A DNA stretch of 64,000 bases from Burkholderiales bacterium (GCA_016191525.1 JACPOK010000020.1:1-64000), one strand, 5' to 3'. Numbered from the stretch's first letter, positions 30,801-40,173 are shown. Translations and numbers: made by a program. Notes: generated by a model from the letters alone, not told the origin.

Positions 30801-32189
30801 CTACTCGCGTGTGACGCGAACCAGTTCTTCGCGCGAGGTGATGCCCTCGCGCACCAGCCGCTCGCCATCGTCGCGCATCAGCGCCATGCCGGCCTTGAGC
30901 GCGGCTTCGCGGATGTCGGCTTCGGAGGCGCGGTTGTGGATTTGCGCGCGGATGGCGTCGTTGGCCACCATCAGCTCGAACACGCCGGTGCGGCCCTGGT
31001 AGCCGGTGTGGCCGCACTCGGGGCAGCCCGGGCCCTTGCAGTGCACGCACAGCTTGCGCACCAGCCGCTGCGCCAGCACCCCGAGCAGGGATGAGCTGAG
31101 CAGGAAGGGCTCCACGCCCATGTCGATCAGCCGGTTCACCGCGCTGGCGGCATCGTTGGTGTGCAGGGTGGCCAGCACCAGGTGGCCGGTCAGCGATGCC
31201 TGGATGGCGATCTGCGCCGTTTCGTAGTCGCGGATTTCGCCGATCATGATCACGTCCGGGTCCTGCCGCAGGATGGCGCGCAGCGCCTTGGCGAAGTCCA
31301 GGTCGATCTTGGCGTTGACTTGGGTCTGGCCAATGCCGGGCAGCTCGTACTCGATCGGGTCTTCCACCGTCATGATGTTGCTGGAGCCGGCGTCCAGCCG
31401 TTGCAGGCCGGCGTAGAGCGTCGTCGTCTTGCCCGAGCCGGTGGGGCCGGTGACCAGGATGATGCCGTGGGGCTGGGTGATCAGCTGCAGAAAGCGGGTC
31501 AGCGTGTCGCCCGTCATGCCCACCGATTCCAGGCTCAGCTTGCTTTCGCTCTTGTCCAGCAGGCGCAGCACCGCGCGTTCGCCGTGCGCGCTGGGCAGCG
31601 TGGAAACGCGCACGTCCACCGCACGGGTGCCGATGCGAAGCGAGATGCGCCCGTCCTGCGGCAGGCGCTTTTCGGCGATGTCCAGCTCGGCCATGATCTT
31701 CAGCCGCGAGATCAGCGCGGCATGAAGCGCCCGGTTGGGCTGCACCACTTCGCGCAGCGTGCCGTCCACGCGGAAACGCACGGACGAATGACGCTCGTAG
31801 GGCTCGATGTGGATGTCGCTGGCGCCGTCGCGCGCGGCCTGCGTGAGCAGCGCGTTCAGCATGCGGATGATGGGCGCGTCGTCGCTGGTTTCCAGCAGGT
31901 CTTCCACCGCCGGCAGCTCCTGCATCATGCGCGACAGGTCGGCGTCGTTCTGCACTTCGCTCACCACGGTGGCGGCGCTGGATTCGCCCTGCGCGTAGGC
32001 CGCGCTGATGCGCTGCGCCAAAGCGGGCGCGTCCAGCAGCTGCACCGAGCGCACGGCGTGCTTGCGCATCACCTCGCTCCAGGCACCGCGCGCGGCGGCG
32101 CCGCCGTGCCACAACGTCAGGTCCTGGCCGTCGTCTTCCAGCAGCAGCTGGTTGCCGCGCGCGAACGCGTAGGGCAGGGGGTAGCGCAT
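30801..32189 (-). CDS. gspE: Type II secretion ATPase GspE
   Basis: 462 residues. An N-terminal GspE-N domain precedes the ATPase domain with Walker [11 protein letters not shown] (248-257), an Asp box, Walker [11 protein letters not shown] (near 312-321), and a His box in [21 protein letters not shown] tetracysteine zinc site, [13 protein letters not shown], sits near residue 390. It powers pseudopilus assembly at the inner membrane. It lies 3 nt after gspD at the distal end of the operon; the partner gspF that usually follows is missing and a convergent cyclase gene is there instead. Confidence 0.95.
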   Translation of the reverse strand: MRYPLPYAFARGNQLLLEDDGQDLTLWHGGAAARGAWSEVMRKHAVRSVQLLDAPALAQRISAAYAQGESSAATVVSEVQNDADLSRMMQELPAVEDLLETSDDAPIIRMLNALLTQAARDGASDIHIEPYERHSSVRFRVDGTLREVVQPNRALHAALISRLKIMAELDIAEKRLPQDGRISLRIGTRAVDVRVSTLPSAHGERAVLRLLDKSESKLSLESVGMTGDTLTRFLQLITQPHGIILVTGPTGSGKTTTLYAGLQRLDAGSSNIMTVEDPIEYELPGIGQTQVNAKIDLDFAKALRAILRQDPDVIMIGEIRDYETAQIAIQASLTGHLVLATLHTNDAASAVNRLIDMGVEPFLLSSSLLGVLAQRLVRKLCVHCKGPGCPECGHTGYQGRTGVFELMVANDAIRAQIHNRASEADIREAALKAGMALMRDDGERLVREGITSREELVRVTRE

Positions 32190-32192
32190 GGC

Positions 32193-34274
32193 TTACTTGC
32201 CCAGGGGCGGCGGCACGGCGGAAGGGGTCTTTGGTACCGAGCGCAGCGCGGGCAGCACCGGGCCTTCGTTGATCGGCACGGTGAGGCTTTCCTTCGGCCT
32301 GGCCGCGTCCTGCTTCAGCCGCATCAGGTCGTAGCGGTCGATCGACAGCTCGTCGCTCTGGGCCGCGTCGCGCACCACCACGGGCCGCAGGAACACCATC
32401 AGGTTGGTCTTCTTGCGGGTGCGGGTCTCGCTCTTGAACAGGTTGCCGAAGAACGGCACGTCGCCCACGATCGGCACTTTTTCCTGGTTGCCGGAATACT
32501 CGTCCTGCAGCAGGCCGCCCAGCACCACGATGGAGCCGTCATCTACCAGCACGTTGGACTCGATGGAGCGCTTGTTGGTGATGAGGCCGGTGGCCGAATT
32601 GATGGAGGAGGCCTGCACGCTGGAGACCTCCTGGAAGATCTGCAGCTTGACGGTGCCGTTCTCGCTGATCTGCGGCTTCACGCGCAGGGTCAGGCCCACG
32701 TCCTTGCGCTCGATGGTCTGGAAGGGGTTGACGCTGCCGCCGGTGCCGCTGTTGGAGTTGGTGTACTGGCCGGTGACGAAGGGCACGTTCTGGCCGATCA
32801 CGATCTTGGCTTCCTCGTTGTCCAGCGTCAGCAGGTTGGGCGTGGACAGGATGTTGCCGTCGCCATTGGTCTCGATGAAGCGGGCCAGCGCGGCCAGCAC
32901 GTACACGCCGCCGATGTTGCGCACCAGGCCGGCGTTGATGCCGGTGGAGGGCGCGACGGTGCCGCTGCCGGCCTGCGTGGCCAGCGTGAAGATGTTCTGG
33001 CCGCCAATGCTGAAGTTGGTGCCCAGCACGCCGATGTTCTTGCTGTCCTTGTTGCCGAAGGCGTTTTGCCACTGGATGCCGAATTCGGCCGCCTTGTCGG
33101 CGTTGACCTCGGCGATCAGGCTTTCCACGAACACCTGTGCGCGCCGCGCATCCAGCCGGTCGATCACGGCGCGCAGTTGCCGGTACTGCGGCTCGGGCGC
33201 GGTGATGATCAGCGAATTGGTGGAGGGGTCGGCCTGGATCTGGCCGCCGGTGGACGGCTGGCCCGAGCCCTGCACGGCCGCGGTGGCCGCGTTGGTGGCA
33301 TTGGCCGTTCCCGCGGCAGGCACGGCGGACACCTGGGTCGTGGCGCCAGAGGCGCCGCTGCCGCTGTTGCCGGCCAGCGCGGCGCGCAGCGTCACCGCCA
33401 GCTTGGCCGCCTCGGCGTTTTTCAGGTAGACCACGTAGATGTTGCCGGAGGCGCTCTGCGAAGTGGGCTGGTCCAGCTTTTCCACCAGCGAGCGCACCAG
33501 GTTCAGCCGCGCGCCGTTGGCCGCGCGCACCACCAGCGTGTTGCTGCGCGACTCGGCGATGACGGTGGTACGGAACGATGTGTCGGCCTGGCCCTGGCCT
33601 GCCGCCACCGCCGACGTCCCGCCGCTGGATTCGACCAGCCGCGCCACCAGCGGCGCGATGTCGGCCGCCAGTGCGTGCTTGAGCGGGATGATTTCCACGT
33701 CGGTGGCGTTGGACACGTCCAGCGCCGCGATGATGCGGCCCATGCGCTGCAGGTTGTCGGCGTAGTCGGTGATCACCAGCGAGTTGTTGCCGGGATTCAC
33801 ATTGATGGTGTTATTCGGGCTGATCAGCGGCCGCAGTATGGGCACCAGGTTGGCCGCGGTCTCGTAGTTCAGGCGGAAGATCTGGGTGACGATCTGGTTG
33901 CCGCCGGCCGGCCGCTCGCCTACCGTGACGGAGCCGCCCTGCAGCTTGGCGTCGGCCTCGGGCACCACCTTGAGCAGCCCGCCCGCTTCCACCACGCTGA
34001 AGCCGGACAGGCGCAGCGTCGCCAGGAACTGGTTGTAGGCCACGGCCGGCGGCACCGGCCTGTCGGTCGCCAGGTTGATCGTGCCCTTCACGCGCGGATC
34101 CACCACGATCTGGCGGCCGGTGATGGCGGCCATGGTGCGGGCCACCGCCTCGATGTCGGCGTTGGCGAAGTTCAGGGTGATCGGCTCGCCCGATCTCTGG
34201 GCATGCAAAAGGCCTGGAGCGCCCGCCAGCAGTGCGCAGGCAGCTATCGAAACAGTAGCAAGACGGAACTTCAT
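32193..34274 (-). CDS. gspD: Type II secretion outer-membrane secretin GspD
   Basis: 693 residues. A signal peptide (cleavage near LHA-Q, residue 26) precedes N0-N3 domains (ITLNFANADIEAVARTMAAI at N0, repeated ring-building folds to about 380). The secretin channel domain carries VPFVTGQYTNSN and ends with VPIVGDVPFFGNLFKSETRT and TNLMVFLRPVVV. The N3 domain has a Gly/Ala/Thr-rich low-complexity insertion near residues 300-340. Codons 6-14 of the signal peptide are supplied by a copy of the 27-bp dispersed repeat. It is the outer-membrane pore of the T2SS. Confidence 0.96.
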   Translation of the reverse strand: MKFRLATVSIAACALLAGAPGLLHAQRSGEPITLNFANADIEAVARTMAAITGRQIVVDPRVKGTINLATDRPVPPAVAYNQFLATLRLSGFSVVEAGGLLKVVPEADAKLQGGSVTVGERPAGGNQIVTQIFRLNYETAANLVPILRPLISPNNTINVNPGNNSLVITDYADNLQRMGRIIAALDVSNATDVEIIPLKHALAADIAPLVARLVESSGGTSAVAAGQGQADTSFRTTVIAESRSNTLVVRAANGARLNLVRSLVEKLDQPTSQSASGNIYVVYLKNAEAAKLAVTLRAALAGNSGSGASGATTQVSAVPAAGTANATNAATAAVQGSGQPSTGGQIQADPSTNSLIITAPEPQYRQLRAVIDRLDARRAQVFVESLIAEVNADKAAEFGIQWQNAFGNKDSKNIGVLGTNFSIGGQNIFTLATQAGSGTVAPSTGINAGLVRNIGGVYVLAALARFIETNGDGNILSTPNLLTLDNEEAKIVIGQNVPFVTGQYTNSNSGTGGSVNPFQTIERKDVGLTLRVKPQISENGTVKLQIFQEVSSVQASSINSATGLITNKRSIESNVLVDDGSIVVLGGLLQDEYSGNQEKVPIVGDVPFFGNLFKSETRTRKKTNLMVFLRPVVVRDAAQSDELSIDRYDLMRLKQDAARPKESLTVPINEGPVLPALRSVPKTPSAVPPPLGK
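34233..34259 (-). repeat. Copy d of the 27-bp repeat, in the gspD signal-peptide codons
   Basis: On the minus strand it reads GCTACTGTTTCGATAGC then TGCCTGCGCA, a near-consensus copy. It is in frame with gspD and encodes ATVSIAACA of the signal peptide. Confidence 0.8.
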
Positions 34275-34278
34275 TGGC

Positions 34279-35064
34279 CTAGCCTATGGTGATGATGGAG
34301 CGCGCGCCACTGCGCCGCCCGATGATGTTCAGCAGGTTGGACAGCGCCGCCTCGCGATCGGGCGCCGCGCTGGCCGCGCCGCTGAAGCGCAGCCGCGAAC
34401 CCACCCACTGGCCGCTGCCTGTCAGTTGCAGGGCGCCTTCCAGGGTGTCGAGCTGGAGCGCCGTGGTGGCGCCTCCGGTAAGGGTGATGCGGTAGCTGCC
34501 CATGGGCTTCAAGGTGGACAGGCGCGACGAAAGCCGCAGCGCCGTGAGCTCGGCGCGCCCCGCGATGGCCAGGCGCCCTTCAATCCATTCTACTGAAAGG
34601 CCCTGCGTGGCCAGCTGGAGATTGCCTTCGACCTGCAGGGTGTTCCAGGGGGTGCCCAGCCCGGCCAGGACGGCCGCCGGCCACTGCGACCGGCTGTCCC
34701 CGATCACCAGCGTGGCGCCGCCCCAGCGCGGGCTCGCCGCCACCACCATCGGCTCGGTGGTGCAGCAGCCGGCCATGATCTCGGCGCGGGCGCCGCCCCA
34801 GCGCGGGCGCAGGCGCCACTCCAGGCGGCCGGGCAGGGCGGCGGCATCGTTGCTGCCGGCACCGCCGGCCAGCACCAGCCGGGCCGAGCCGTTCCATACC
34901 GTGCCGCGGGCTTCGTCCAGCAGTACCTGGCCCTCGCTCAGGCGGGCGACGGCACCGGTGAGCCAGCGGGCGGGCGCGCCCAGCACCACGGCCAGCACCA
35001 GCCCGCAGGCGGCGCCGCCCAGGGCCCAGGCCCAGGATGCGGTGCTGGTGGTCGCACGGGCCAC
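34279..35064 (-). CDS. gspN: Type II secretion protein N
   Basis: 261 residues. One N-terminal transmembrane helix (about 11-30, with GLVLAVVLGAPARWL) is followed by a periplasmic beta-rich domain. GTVWNGSARLVLAGG matches the GTxWxG motif of the family, and MGSYRITLTG and GSGQWVGSRLRFSG follow. GspN is an accessory inner-membrane protein of some T2SS, found in Burkholderiales and Xanthomonas, of unclear function. It sits between gspM and gspD, its usual place in this order. Confidence 0.88.
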   Translation of the reverse strand: MARATTSTASWAWALGGAACGLVLAVVLGAPARWLTGAVARLSEGQVLLDEARGTVWNGSARLVLAGGAGSNDAAALPGRLEWRLRPRWGGARAEIMAGCCTTEPMVVAASPRWGGATLVIGDSRSQWPAAVLAGLGTPWNTLQVEGNLQLATQGLSVEWIEGRLAIAGRAELTALRLSSRLSTLKPMGSYRITLTGGATTALQLDTLEGALQLTGSGQWVGSRLRFSGAASAAPDREAALSNLLNIIGRRSGARSIITIG

Positions 35065-35073
35065 GGTGCGGGT

Positions 35074-35556
35074 CTAGCGCGGAGGCAGGGTCAGCACCAC
35101 GGTGCCGTCCCATGTGCCGGCGGCGTTGCGGATCAGCCGTGCCTCGCTGGGCAGCGCGCGCGCGTTGACACGGGCCTGCGTGAGCCACTGCGCCAGCGCA
35201 TCGGGCGGCGTGCCGGCCAGTGCCAGCGTGACACGGTCGCCGGCGATGGTGATGCGGGCCGACAGCCCCAGCTTCTGTTTGACGGTGGTTTCCAGCAGCC
35301 GCACCGCTTCGTCGTAGCCCTGCCGGGGCTGGGCCTGTAACTGCTGCGCCTGCGCCTGCATGGCGAGCATGCGCTGCAGTTGCGCGTCCAGCGTGCGGTG
35401 CTGCGCTTCGGCGCCGCGCAGCACGGCCAGCGCCGGGCTGATCGCCAGCCACCACAGCAGCGCCAGCGCGACGAAGCCTGTGGCGCCGGCCACCAGGGCC
35501 TTTTCGCGCGGAGCCAGCAGCGCCCAGCGCTCGCGCAATGCCGATGCGTTTTTCAT
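35074..35556 (-). CDS. gspM: Type II secretion protein M
   Basis: 160 residues from ATG 35556, which overlaps the end of gspL (ATGA). One transmembrane helix (about 23-45, FVALALLWWLAISPALAVL) follows a cytoplasmic RERWALLAPREKALV. A coiled-coil stretch (LDAQLQRMLAMQAQAQQLQA) leads to a ferredoxin-like periplasmic domain ending TVVLTLPPR. It forms the inner-membrane platform with GspL. Length and topology are typical. A longer upstream open frame is a shadow of gspL. Confidence 0.9.
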   Translation of the reverse strand: MKNASALRERWALLAPREKALVAGATGFVALALLWWLAISPALAVLRGAEAQHRTLDAQLQRMLAMQAQAQQLQAQPRQGYDEAVRLLETTVKQKLGLSARITIAGDRVTLALAGTPPDALAQWLTQARVNARALPSEARLIRNAAGTWDGTVVLTLPPR

Positions 35557-36761
35557 GGCGCGGCCTCCTGGGTGATCACCAGCGTGTCGCCCTGGAATGC
35601 CGCGCCATAGCCCTGGCTGCGCAGGTTGGCCGAAACGGCGCGCGCCTCGTCCGGCGTATAGGCCACGCCTTTGATGCGCAGTTCGCCGCCGGCGAATTCC
35701 AGGTTGCCGACCGGGCGCTCCGGCGGCAATGCGGTGGTCAGCGCGCCCAGCATGGCCTCCAGGTCGCGCCCGCCCGTCGCACCGGTCACTTGCCGCAATG
35801 CGGCCAGTTCCCTTTCCATCTGCACCGGCGCATCCACGACCAGCTTGACTTGCGGGAAAGTGGCCGTGAGCGCCTGGCGGATCGCCTCGCGCTTGGCATC
35901 CAGCGAGGCGCGCTCTTTCCAGGCCCAGGCGTTCAGGCCGACCAGGTTTGCGCCGACCAGCAGCACCGCCGCCCAGCGCGCGGGCCGCCATTGCGGCGCC
36001 CGCAGCACATCGGCCCAGCCCGCGGCCGCCTTGCGCCAGGCGCGCGCGCGGCTGGAGCTGGCGAAGTCGAACTGCGCCAGGTCCCAGCCTGATTGCGCGG
36101 CCTGCAGCCAACGCTGCGGCGCCTGCTGCAGCTGCAGCTTGCATTGCAGCACCTGCTCGGCCAGCGCCGCCACCGCCGGCTCCGCGATACGCGCGCCTTC
36201 GGGCGGCAACTGCGGCAGGTGGGGCAGGCAATGCGCGTCCAGCGGGAAGGTCGTCACCCCTTCCTCACCGGCGGCCACCAGCAGCGCCTGCTGCGGCTCG
36301 CCCAGCGCATGCAGCGCCATGTCGCCCTCGGGCGCGAATTCGGGAACGATGCGCGAGGCCGGGCGCCCGGCGGCTTCCAGGGCTTGCACAGCGGAGCGCA
36401 GCCAGGCCCGGTCGCACGCGGCCACCCAGACCGGCGCGCCGGCGCGGGCCTGGGGCTGCACCGCGAAGTGCAGGGTTTCGGGTTCATCCAGCAGCCGGTC
36501 TTCCAGCAGCCCTTCCAGCACGGAGCGCAGCCGGGGCGATCCGGCGCCCAGGCCCTTGGGCAATTCAACCAGGTGCCAGGACAGCGCCTGCACCGGCACC
36601 ACCGCCACCACTTCGGCGCCGGCGCCACCGGGCCGGGGCAGCAGCGCGGCCGGCGCGCTGGCGTGGTCACCCACGGTGCGGCCGTCGGGTGTCAACACAT
36701 AGGCGAACTCGGCGGACGTGCCGGCGGGCTGCGCGGGGAGAAGGACAACGAGGGAGCTCAT
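35553..36761 (-). CDS. gspL: Type II secretion protein L
   Basis: 402 residues. The N-terminal actin-like cytoplasmic domain (about 1-245, including VAVVPVQALSWHLVELPKGL and VLEGLLEDRLLDEPETLHFA) binds GspE. A transmembrane helix near 262-280 (WAAVLLVGANLVGLNAWAW) precedes a ferredoxin-like periplasmic domain ending LRSQGYGAAFQGDTLVITQE. It couples the ATPase to the platform. It overlaps gspM by 4 nt. Confidence 0.92.
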   Translation of the reverse strand: MSSLVVLLPAQPAGTSAEFAYVLTPDGRTVGDHASAPAALLPRPGGAGAEVVAVVPVQALSWHLVELPKGLGAGSPRLRSVLEGLLEDRLLDEPETLHFAVQPQARAGAPVWVAACDRAWLRSAVQALEAAGRPASRIVPEFAPEGDMALHALGEPQQALLVAAGEEGVTTFPLDAHCLPHLPQLPPEGARIAEPAVAALAEQVLQCKLQLQQAPQRWLQAAQSGWDLAQFDFASSSRARAWRKAAAGWADVLRAPQWRPARWAAVLLVGANLVGLNAWAWKERASLDAKREAIRQALTATFPQVKLVVDAPVQMERELAALRQVTGATGGRDLEAMLGALTTALPPERPVGNLEFAGGELRIKGVAYTPDEARAVSANLRSQGYGAAFQGDTLVITQEAAP

Positions 36762-36785
36762 GAGGTGCGCGAATTGTAGGTGGGG

Positions 36786-37754
36786 CTACCGTTTAAGGGC
36801 CGCAGCGGAGAGGGCCGTGGCGTCGAGCACGCCGCGTTCGCGCTGCAGTGTCTTCACGTCCAGGCCTTCACGCTGCAGCACGGAGCGTTCCTCCACCACC
36901 ATCTGGTCCAGCCGCAGTCGCCCGCGCACTTCGAAAAACCTCGACGCCACGCCGACGCCGCCTTCAGTGAAAGCCGATTCGTGCCCGGCTACGATCTTGC
37001 TGGCATCGCTGATGCTGCGAAACGGCGAGCTGTCGCGCTGGCTCACCAGCCGCTGCGCGTCCGCCACGCCCAGCCCGTTCACTGCCGCGGAAATCACCTC
37101 GGCTCCGGCGGTGTTGAGGTTCACCGTGGTGCGGCCCGGCAGGATGGTGATGTAGGGCTGCAGCACCGCCACGGTCTGCACCGGCAGGCCCAGCCACACC
37201 AGCTGTTCCACCCGCTGCGGCATCAGCGGCGCCACCATGCCGGAGCGGTTGTCGGCGCTGCTGTCGGCGGCGAAGCGCAGGTTCTCCGCCAGCAGGTTCA
37301 GCTGCGCCGGCGGCAGGTTCAGGATCTCGAACAGGCGCGCGAAGCTGCGCAGCCCCGGCTCCGAAATACGGCCGCCTTCCACCAGGTTGTTCACGTTCAG
37401 CAGCGACTGCAGGTCGATGATCTGGCCCGACAGGAAAGCATTCAGCGTGTCGGCGCTGTCCGCGGTGTTCGCCTTGTCGGCCGCCAGGAAGGTGGACAGG
37501 CGCGATTCTTCCAGCGGCACCGCCCAGGGCTCGGCCAGGTGGTCGGCCCCGCCCGAGCGAGCGTCTTCGCGCAGGATAAGGCGGGCCCAGTCCAGCGCGC
37601 CGGTAAGCACCCAGGAGGACTGCACGCGCGCCCGCTCCGCCTGCTCCACCTCCACCGCGCGCCACTGCTGCCACATGGCTGCCGACGCAAAAGTGGCGAC
37701 CAGTGCGACGGTGAGCATCGCCATCAACAGAGCCGCGCCGCGCTCGCGCTTCAT
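36786..37754 (-). CDS. gspK: Type II secretion minor pseudopilin GspK
   Basis: 322 residues. A short pre-sequence MKRERG is cut before AALLMAMLTVALVATFASAA, the pseudopilin helix; a Leu/Ala start rather than Phe is normal for GspK. The long helical insertion with SQRDSSPFRSISDASKIVAG and NDLQSLLNVNNL-like segments (IIDLQSLLNVNNLVEGGRI) is characteristic. It caps the pseudopilus tip with GspI and GspJ. The start overlaps the gspJ stop by 4 nt. Confidence 0.92.
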   Translation of the reverse strand: MKRERGAALLMAMLTVALVATFASAAMWQQWRAVEVEQAERARVQSSWVLTGALDWARLILREDARSGGADHLAEPWAVPLEESRLSTFLAADKANTADSADTLNAFLSGQIIDLQSLLNVNNLVEGGRISEPGLRSFARLFEILNLPPAQLNLLAENLRFAADSSADNRSGMVAPLMPQRVEQLVWLGLPVQTVAVLQPYITILPGRTTVNLNTAGAEVISAAVNGLGVADAQRLVSQRDSSPFRSISDASKIVAGHESAFTEGGVGVASRFFEVRGRLRLDQMVVEERSVLQREGLDVKTLQRERGVLDATALSAAALKR

Positions 37755-38440
37755 GATTTGCCTCCGCCGACGGTGGGGCGCACCCAGTCGCGGGTGAGCT
37801 TGCCGGCCAGCGCCTCCCCCGCCGGCAGCGTGAGCACCAGCCGCACGCCGTCCGGAATGACCGCCGCGACAGGCGCGCCGGCCTGCGCCGCCACTTGCGC
37901 CAGGAAGGGGCTGGCGGTGGTGGCATCACTGGACAGCGGGTTGGTCCAGGCGTCGCCCCGGTAGTAGAAGACCTGCCACTCATCCAGCGGCGTGATGGCG
38001 ACCTCATACGTCCTTTCCGCATCGCCGGGGTTGCTGGACCAGAGGTCGGCGCGCTGCCAGGCCTCCGCCACCTGGCCGCGCTGGGTCAGCGGCGGCGACT
38101 GCCAGCGAAGCCAGCGGCCGCCGCGCTGCGTCCAGCCCACGACCAGCACGCCGTCCGTCACTGAAGCGGTACCGCGCCGGGTGAGGCGCAGCACGCGCCC
38201 GTTCCACTCGATGGCCGTGGTCTGCGGCAGCTGGATCAGGGCATCAAGGTCGGCGGCCCACTGCGCCAGGCCCACCTGCAGCGTGAGCACCGCATCGGCG
38301 CGGGCCTCGGTCGCGGCCTGCGCGCGCGTCATGCCGTCAAGCCCGCGCCAGCTCATCACCGCCAGCAGCGCCATCGCGAACAGCGCCACCAGCAGCTCCA
38401 CCAGCGTGAAGCCGCGGGCCCGCATGCTGCGCCTGGCCAT
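37751..38440 (-). CDS. gspJ: Type II secretion minor pseudopilin GspJ
   Basis: 229 residues. The prepilin peptidase site RARG-FTLVELLVALFAMALL is at residues 9-10. The rest is the GspJ domain with RSMRARG... start, AWLRWQSPPL-like strands and LTLPAGEALAGKLTRDWV at the C-terminus. Its ATG shares a base with the stop of gspI (TGATG). It forms part of the tip complex. Confidence 0.92.
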   Translation of the reverse strand: MARRSMRARGFTLVELLVALFAMALLAVMSWRGLDGMTRAQAATEARADAVLTLQVGLAQWAADLDALIQLPQTTAIEWNGRVLRLTRRGTASVTDGVLVVGWTQRGGRWLRWQSPPLTQRGQVAEAWQRADLWSSNPGDAERTYEVAITPLDEWQVFYYRGDAWTNPLSSDATTASPFLAQVAAQAGAPVAAVIPDGVRLVLTLPAGEALAGKLTRDWVRPTVGGGKS

Positions 38441-38793
38441 CAGAACCTGCCCACGACGGTGGAAAGCCGCAGGATCGGCGAAGTGCCGTCGAATACCTGC
38501 GCATCGACCCGGCGAAAGCTCGGGTTGGGCGTGGGCGCCACCGTCACGGTCACGTCGAGAGCCCGGCCGGCCTGTTCGCAGCGCACGCTGGATTCGCCGA
38601 CGCCGGGCATCTGCCTGGAAAGCCGCGCCTTCACCAGTTCGTTTTCGGCGCAGATGTGCGCCAGCAGCACGTCGGACTGGCGCAGCGCATTGTTGGTCAG
38701 GGCGCTGGTGGCCTGCAGTCCGGCGACCAGCGCAATGGCCACGATGCCCAGCGCGACCAGGATCTCAATGAGCGTGAAGCCGGCCTGCTTCAT
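38440..38793 (-). CDS. gspI: Type II secretion minor pseudopilin GspI
   Basis: 117 residues. The prepilin cleavage motif MKQAG-FTLIEILVALGIVAIAL is followed by the typical ENELVKARL and a short beta domain. It starts 4 nt before the end of gspH. It nucleates the pseudopilus tip with GspJ and GspK. Length is normal. Confidence 0.93.
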   Translation of the reverse strand: MKQAGFTLIEILVALGIVAIALVAGLQATSALTNNALRQSDVLLAHICAENELVKARLSRQMPGVGESSVRCEQAGRALDVTVTVAPTPNPSFRRVDAQVFDGTSPILRLSTVVGRF

Positions 38794-39236
38794 GGCGGGG
38801 GAGCGTCGTTGGCAACCGCGAACGGGCGCAGGCCGTCGGTGGCGATGCGCAGCGTGCGCCCGGGTTGCGCGCCTGAAACCAGTACCACCTGCTGCCGCCC
38901 GATGATGGGTTCCGGGCCCAGCTGCAGCATCGCCGTGCCCTGCACCTGCGTGCCCTCGGCGAGCCAGCGCTCGGGCAGGGTGTTGGGCGGCAGGCCGTCA
39001 AAGTGGAAGGCGCCGTCGGTCGCGTACCAGCGCACCGGGATGCCGCTGGTGCGCGACTGGGCGCGCGCCGACTCCAGCAGCGCCGCCAGCCGCTGGCCTT
39101 CGCGCTCCAGCTGGGTGGCGGCCGAATCGCGCAGCGCGAAGGTGACGCCCGCGCTGGCGATGGCGATGATGGCGACCACCACCAGCAGCTCGATGAGCGT
39201 GAAGCCGCCGCGCCGTCTCCGGGCCGGCGGAATCAT
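38790..39236 (-). CDS. gspH: Type II secretion minor pseudopilin GspH
   Basis: 148 residues from ATG 39236; an in-frame start at 39266 would overlap gspG by 26 nt. MIPPARRRRGG-FTLIELLV shows the prepilin peptidase site after a basic leader. The GspH/FimT domain follows (REGQRLAALLESARAQSRTS, PVRWYATDGAFHF). It is predicted to link the tip complex to the GspG fibre. Confidence 0.92.
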   Translation of the reverse strand: MIPPARRRRGGFTLIELLVVVAIIAIASAGVTFALRDSAATQLEREGQRLAALLESARAQSRTSGIPVRWYATDGAFHFDGLPPNTLPERWLAEGTQVQGTAMLQLGPEPIIGRQQVVLVSGAQPGRTLRIATDGLRPFAVANDAPPP

Positions 39237-39240
39237 CTGG

Positions 39241-39681
39241 TCACTGCCAGCTGCCGACGTCCGCATTCTTGCCCTCGCCGCCGGGCTGGCCGTCGGCGCC
39301 GAACGACATCACGTCGATCTCGCCCTTCACGCCCGGATTGAGGTACTGGTACGGCCGGCCCCACGGGTCGTTCGGCAGCTTTTCCAGGTAAGGCTTCCAG
39401 TTCGGCGGAATCACGCCGGCGGTGGGTTTGGCCACCAGCGCCTGCAGGCCCTGCTCGCCGGCGGGATAGCGCTGGTTGTCCAGCTTGTACAGCTTCAGGG
39501 CCTGCATCAGGTTGTTGACATCGGTGCGCGCCGCGGTGACGCGCGCGTCGTCGGCGCGGTCCAGCACGTTGGGCACGATCAGCGCGGCCAGCACGCCGAT
39601 GATGACCAGCACCACCATCAGCTCGATCAGGGTGAAGCCGCGCTGGGCGGCGCGTCGCAGGGAGGAAGGGAGGTGCTTCAT
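39241..39681 (-). CDS. gspG: Type II secretion major pseudopilin GspG
   Basis: 146 residues from ATG 39681 with a GGAGG just upstream. The cleavage site is QRG-FTLIELMVVLVIIGVL. The major-pseudopilin signature LKLYKLDNQRYPAGEQGLQA is present, as are the calcium-site end VKGEIDVMSFGADGQPGGEG and PNDPWGRPYQYLNPG. It is the first gene of the gspGHIJKLMNDE run and the main fibre subunit. Further upstream open frame is a shadow of cobC and gspC. Confidence 0.95.
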   Translation of the reverse strand: MKHLPSSLRRAAQRGFTLIELMVVLVIIGVLAALIVPNVLDRADDARVTAARTDVNNLMQALKLYKLDNQRYPAGEQGLQALVAKPTAGVIPPNWKPYLEKLPNDPWGRPYQYLNPGVKGEIDVMSFGADGQPGGEGKNADVGSWQ

Positions 39682-39720
39682 GGAGGATGGAGTGAATCGC
39701 TTCAATGATAATCGCCGCAT

Positions 39721-40173
39721 ATGGCAGCGAGTGTGCAAAACAGGTGGGTCGTGCGCGGCGGGACGTTCGTCCTGTGGGCGGCTGTGGCGGCCAGCCTGGC
39801 CTGGTGGGGCCTGAAGCTGGCCGCTCCTTCCGGCCCGTCGGCGAGCGTTGCACCACAAGTGCGGACGGCGGGGCCGGCTGATCCGGCGGCCGTTGCCCGG
39901 CTCCTGGGCGCCGGGCCACAGACCCCCGCCGCGGCGCCGGTAGCCAGCCTCAACAGCAGGTTTTCTCTGGTCGGCGTGGTGGCGGGGCGCTCGCACGGCG
40001 GCGCGGCACTGATCGCGGTGGATGGCAAGCCGCCCCGGCCGTTTCGCGTGGGCAGCGCCGTCGACGAAGGGCTGCTGCTGCAGTCCGTCGAGGGCCGGCG
40101 CGCCGTGCTGGCTTCCAGCGCCGGCGGCCCAGCCGTTCTCACGCTGGAAATGCCGCCGGTCAGGCGCCAGTAG
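39721..40173 (+). CDS. gspC: Type II secretion protein C (inner-membrane component)
   Basis: 150 residues, divergent from gspG with only 39 bp between starts. A transmembrane helix (about 14-33, FVLWAAVAASLAWWGLKLAA) precedes the homology region: FSLVGVVAGRSHGGAALIAV, then KPPRPFRVGSAVDEGLLLQS. It lacks the C-terminal PDZ or coiled-coil domain of longer GspC proteins, as is common in Burkholderiales. It links the platform to the secretin. Its 3' end overlaps the convergent cobC by 14 nt. Confidence 0.88.
   Translation: MAASVQNRWVVRGGTFVLWAAVAASLAWWGLKLAAPSGPSASVAPQVRTAGPADPAAVARLLGAGPQTPAAAPVASLNSRFSLVGVVAGRSHGGAALIAVDGKPPRPFRVGSAVDEGLLLQSVEGRRAVLASSAGGPAVLTLEMPPVRRQ

Noticed and set aside
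31161..34292. A 1043-residue plus-strand open frame across gspE and gspD
   Set aside because: It overlaps two certain minus-strand genes and has shadow composition (Gln/His/Arg-rich).
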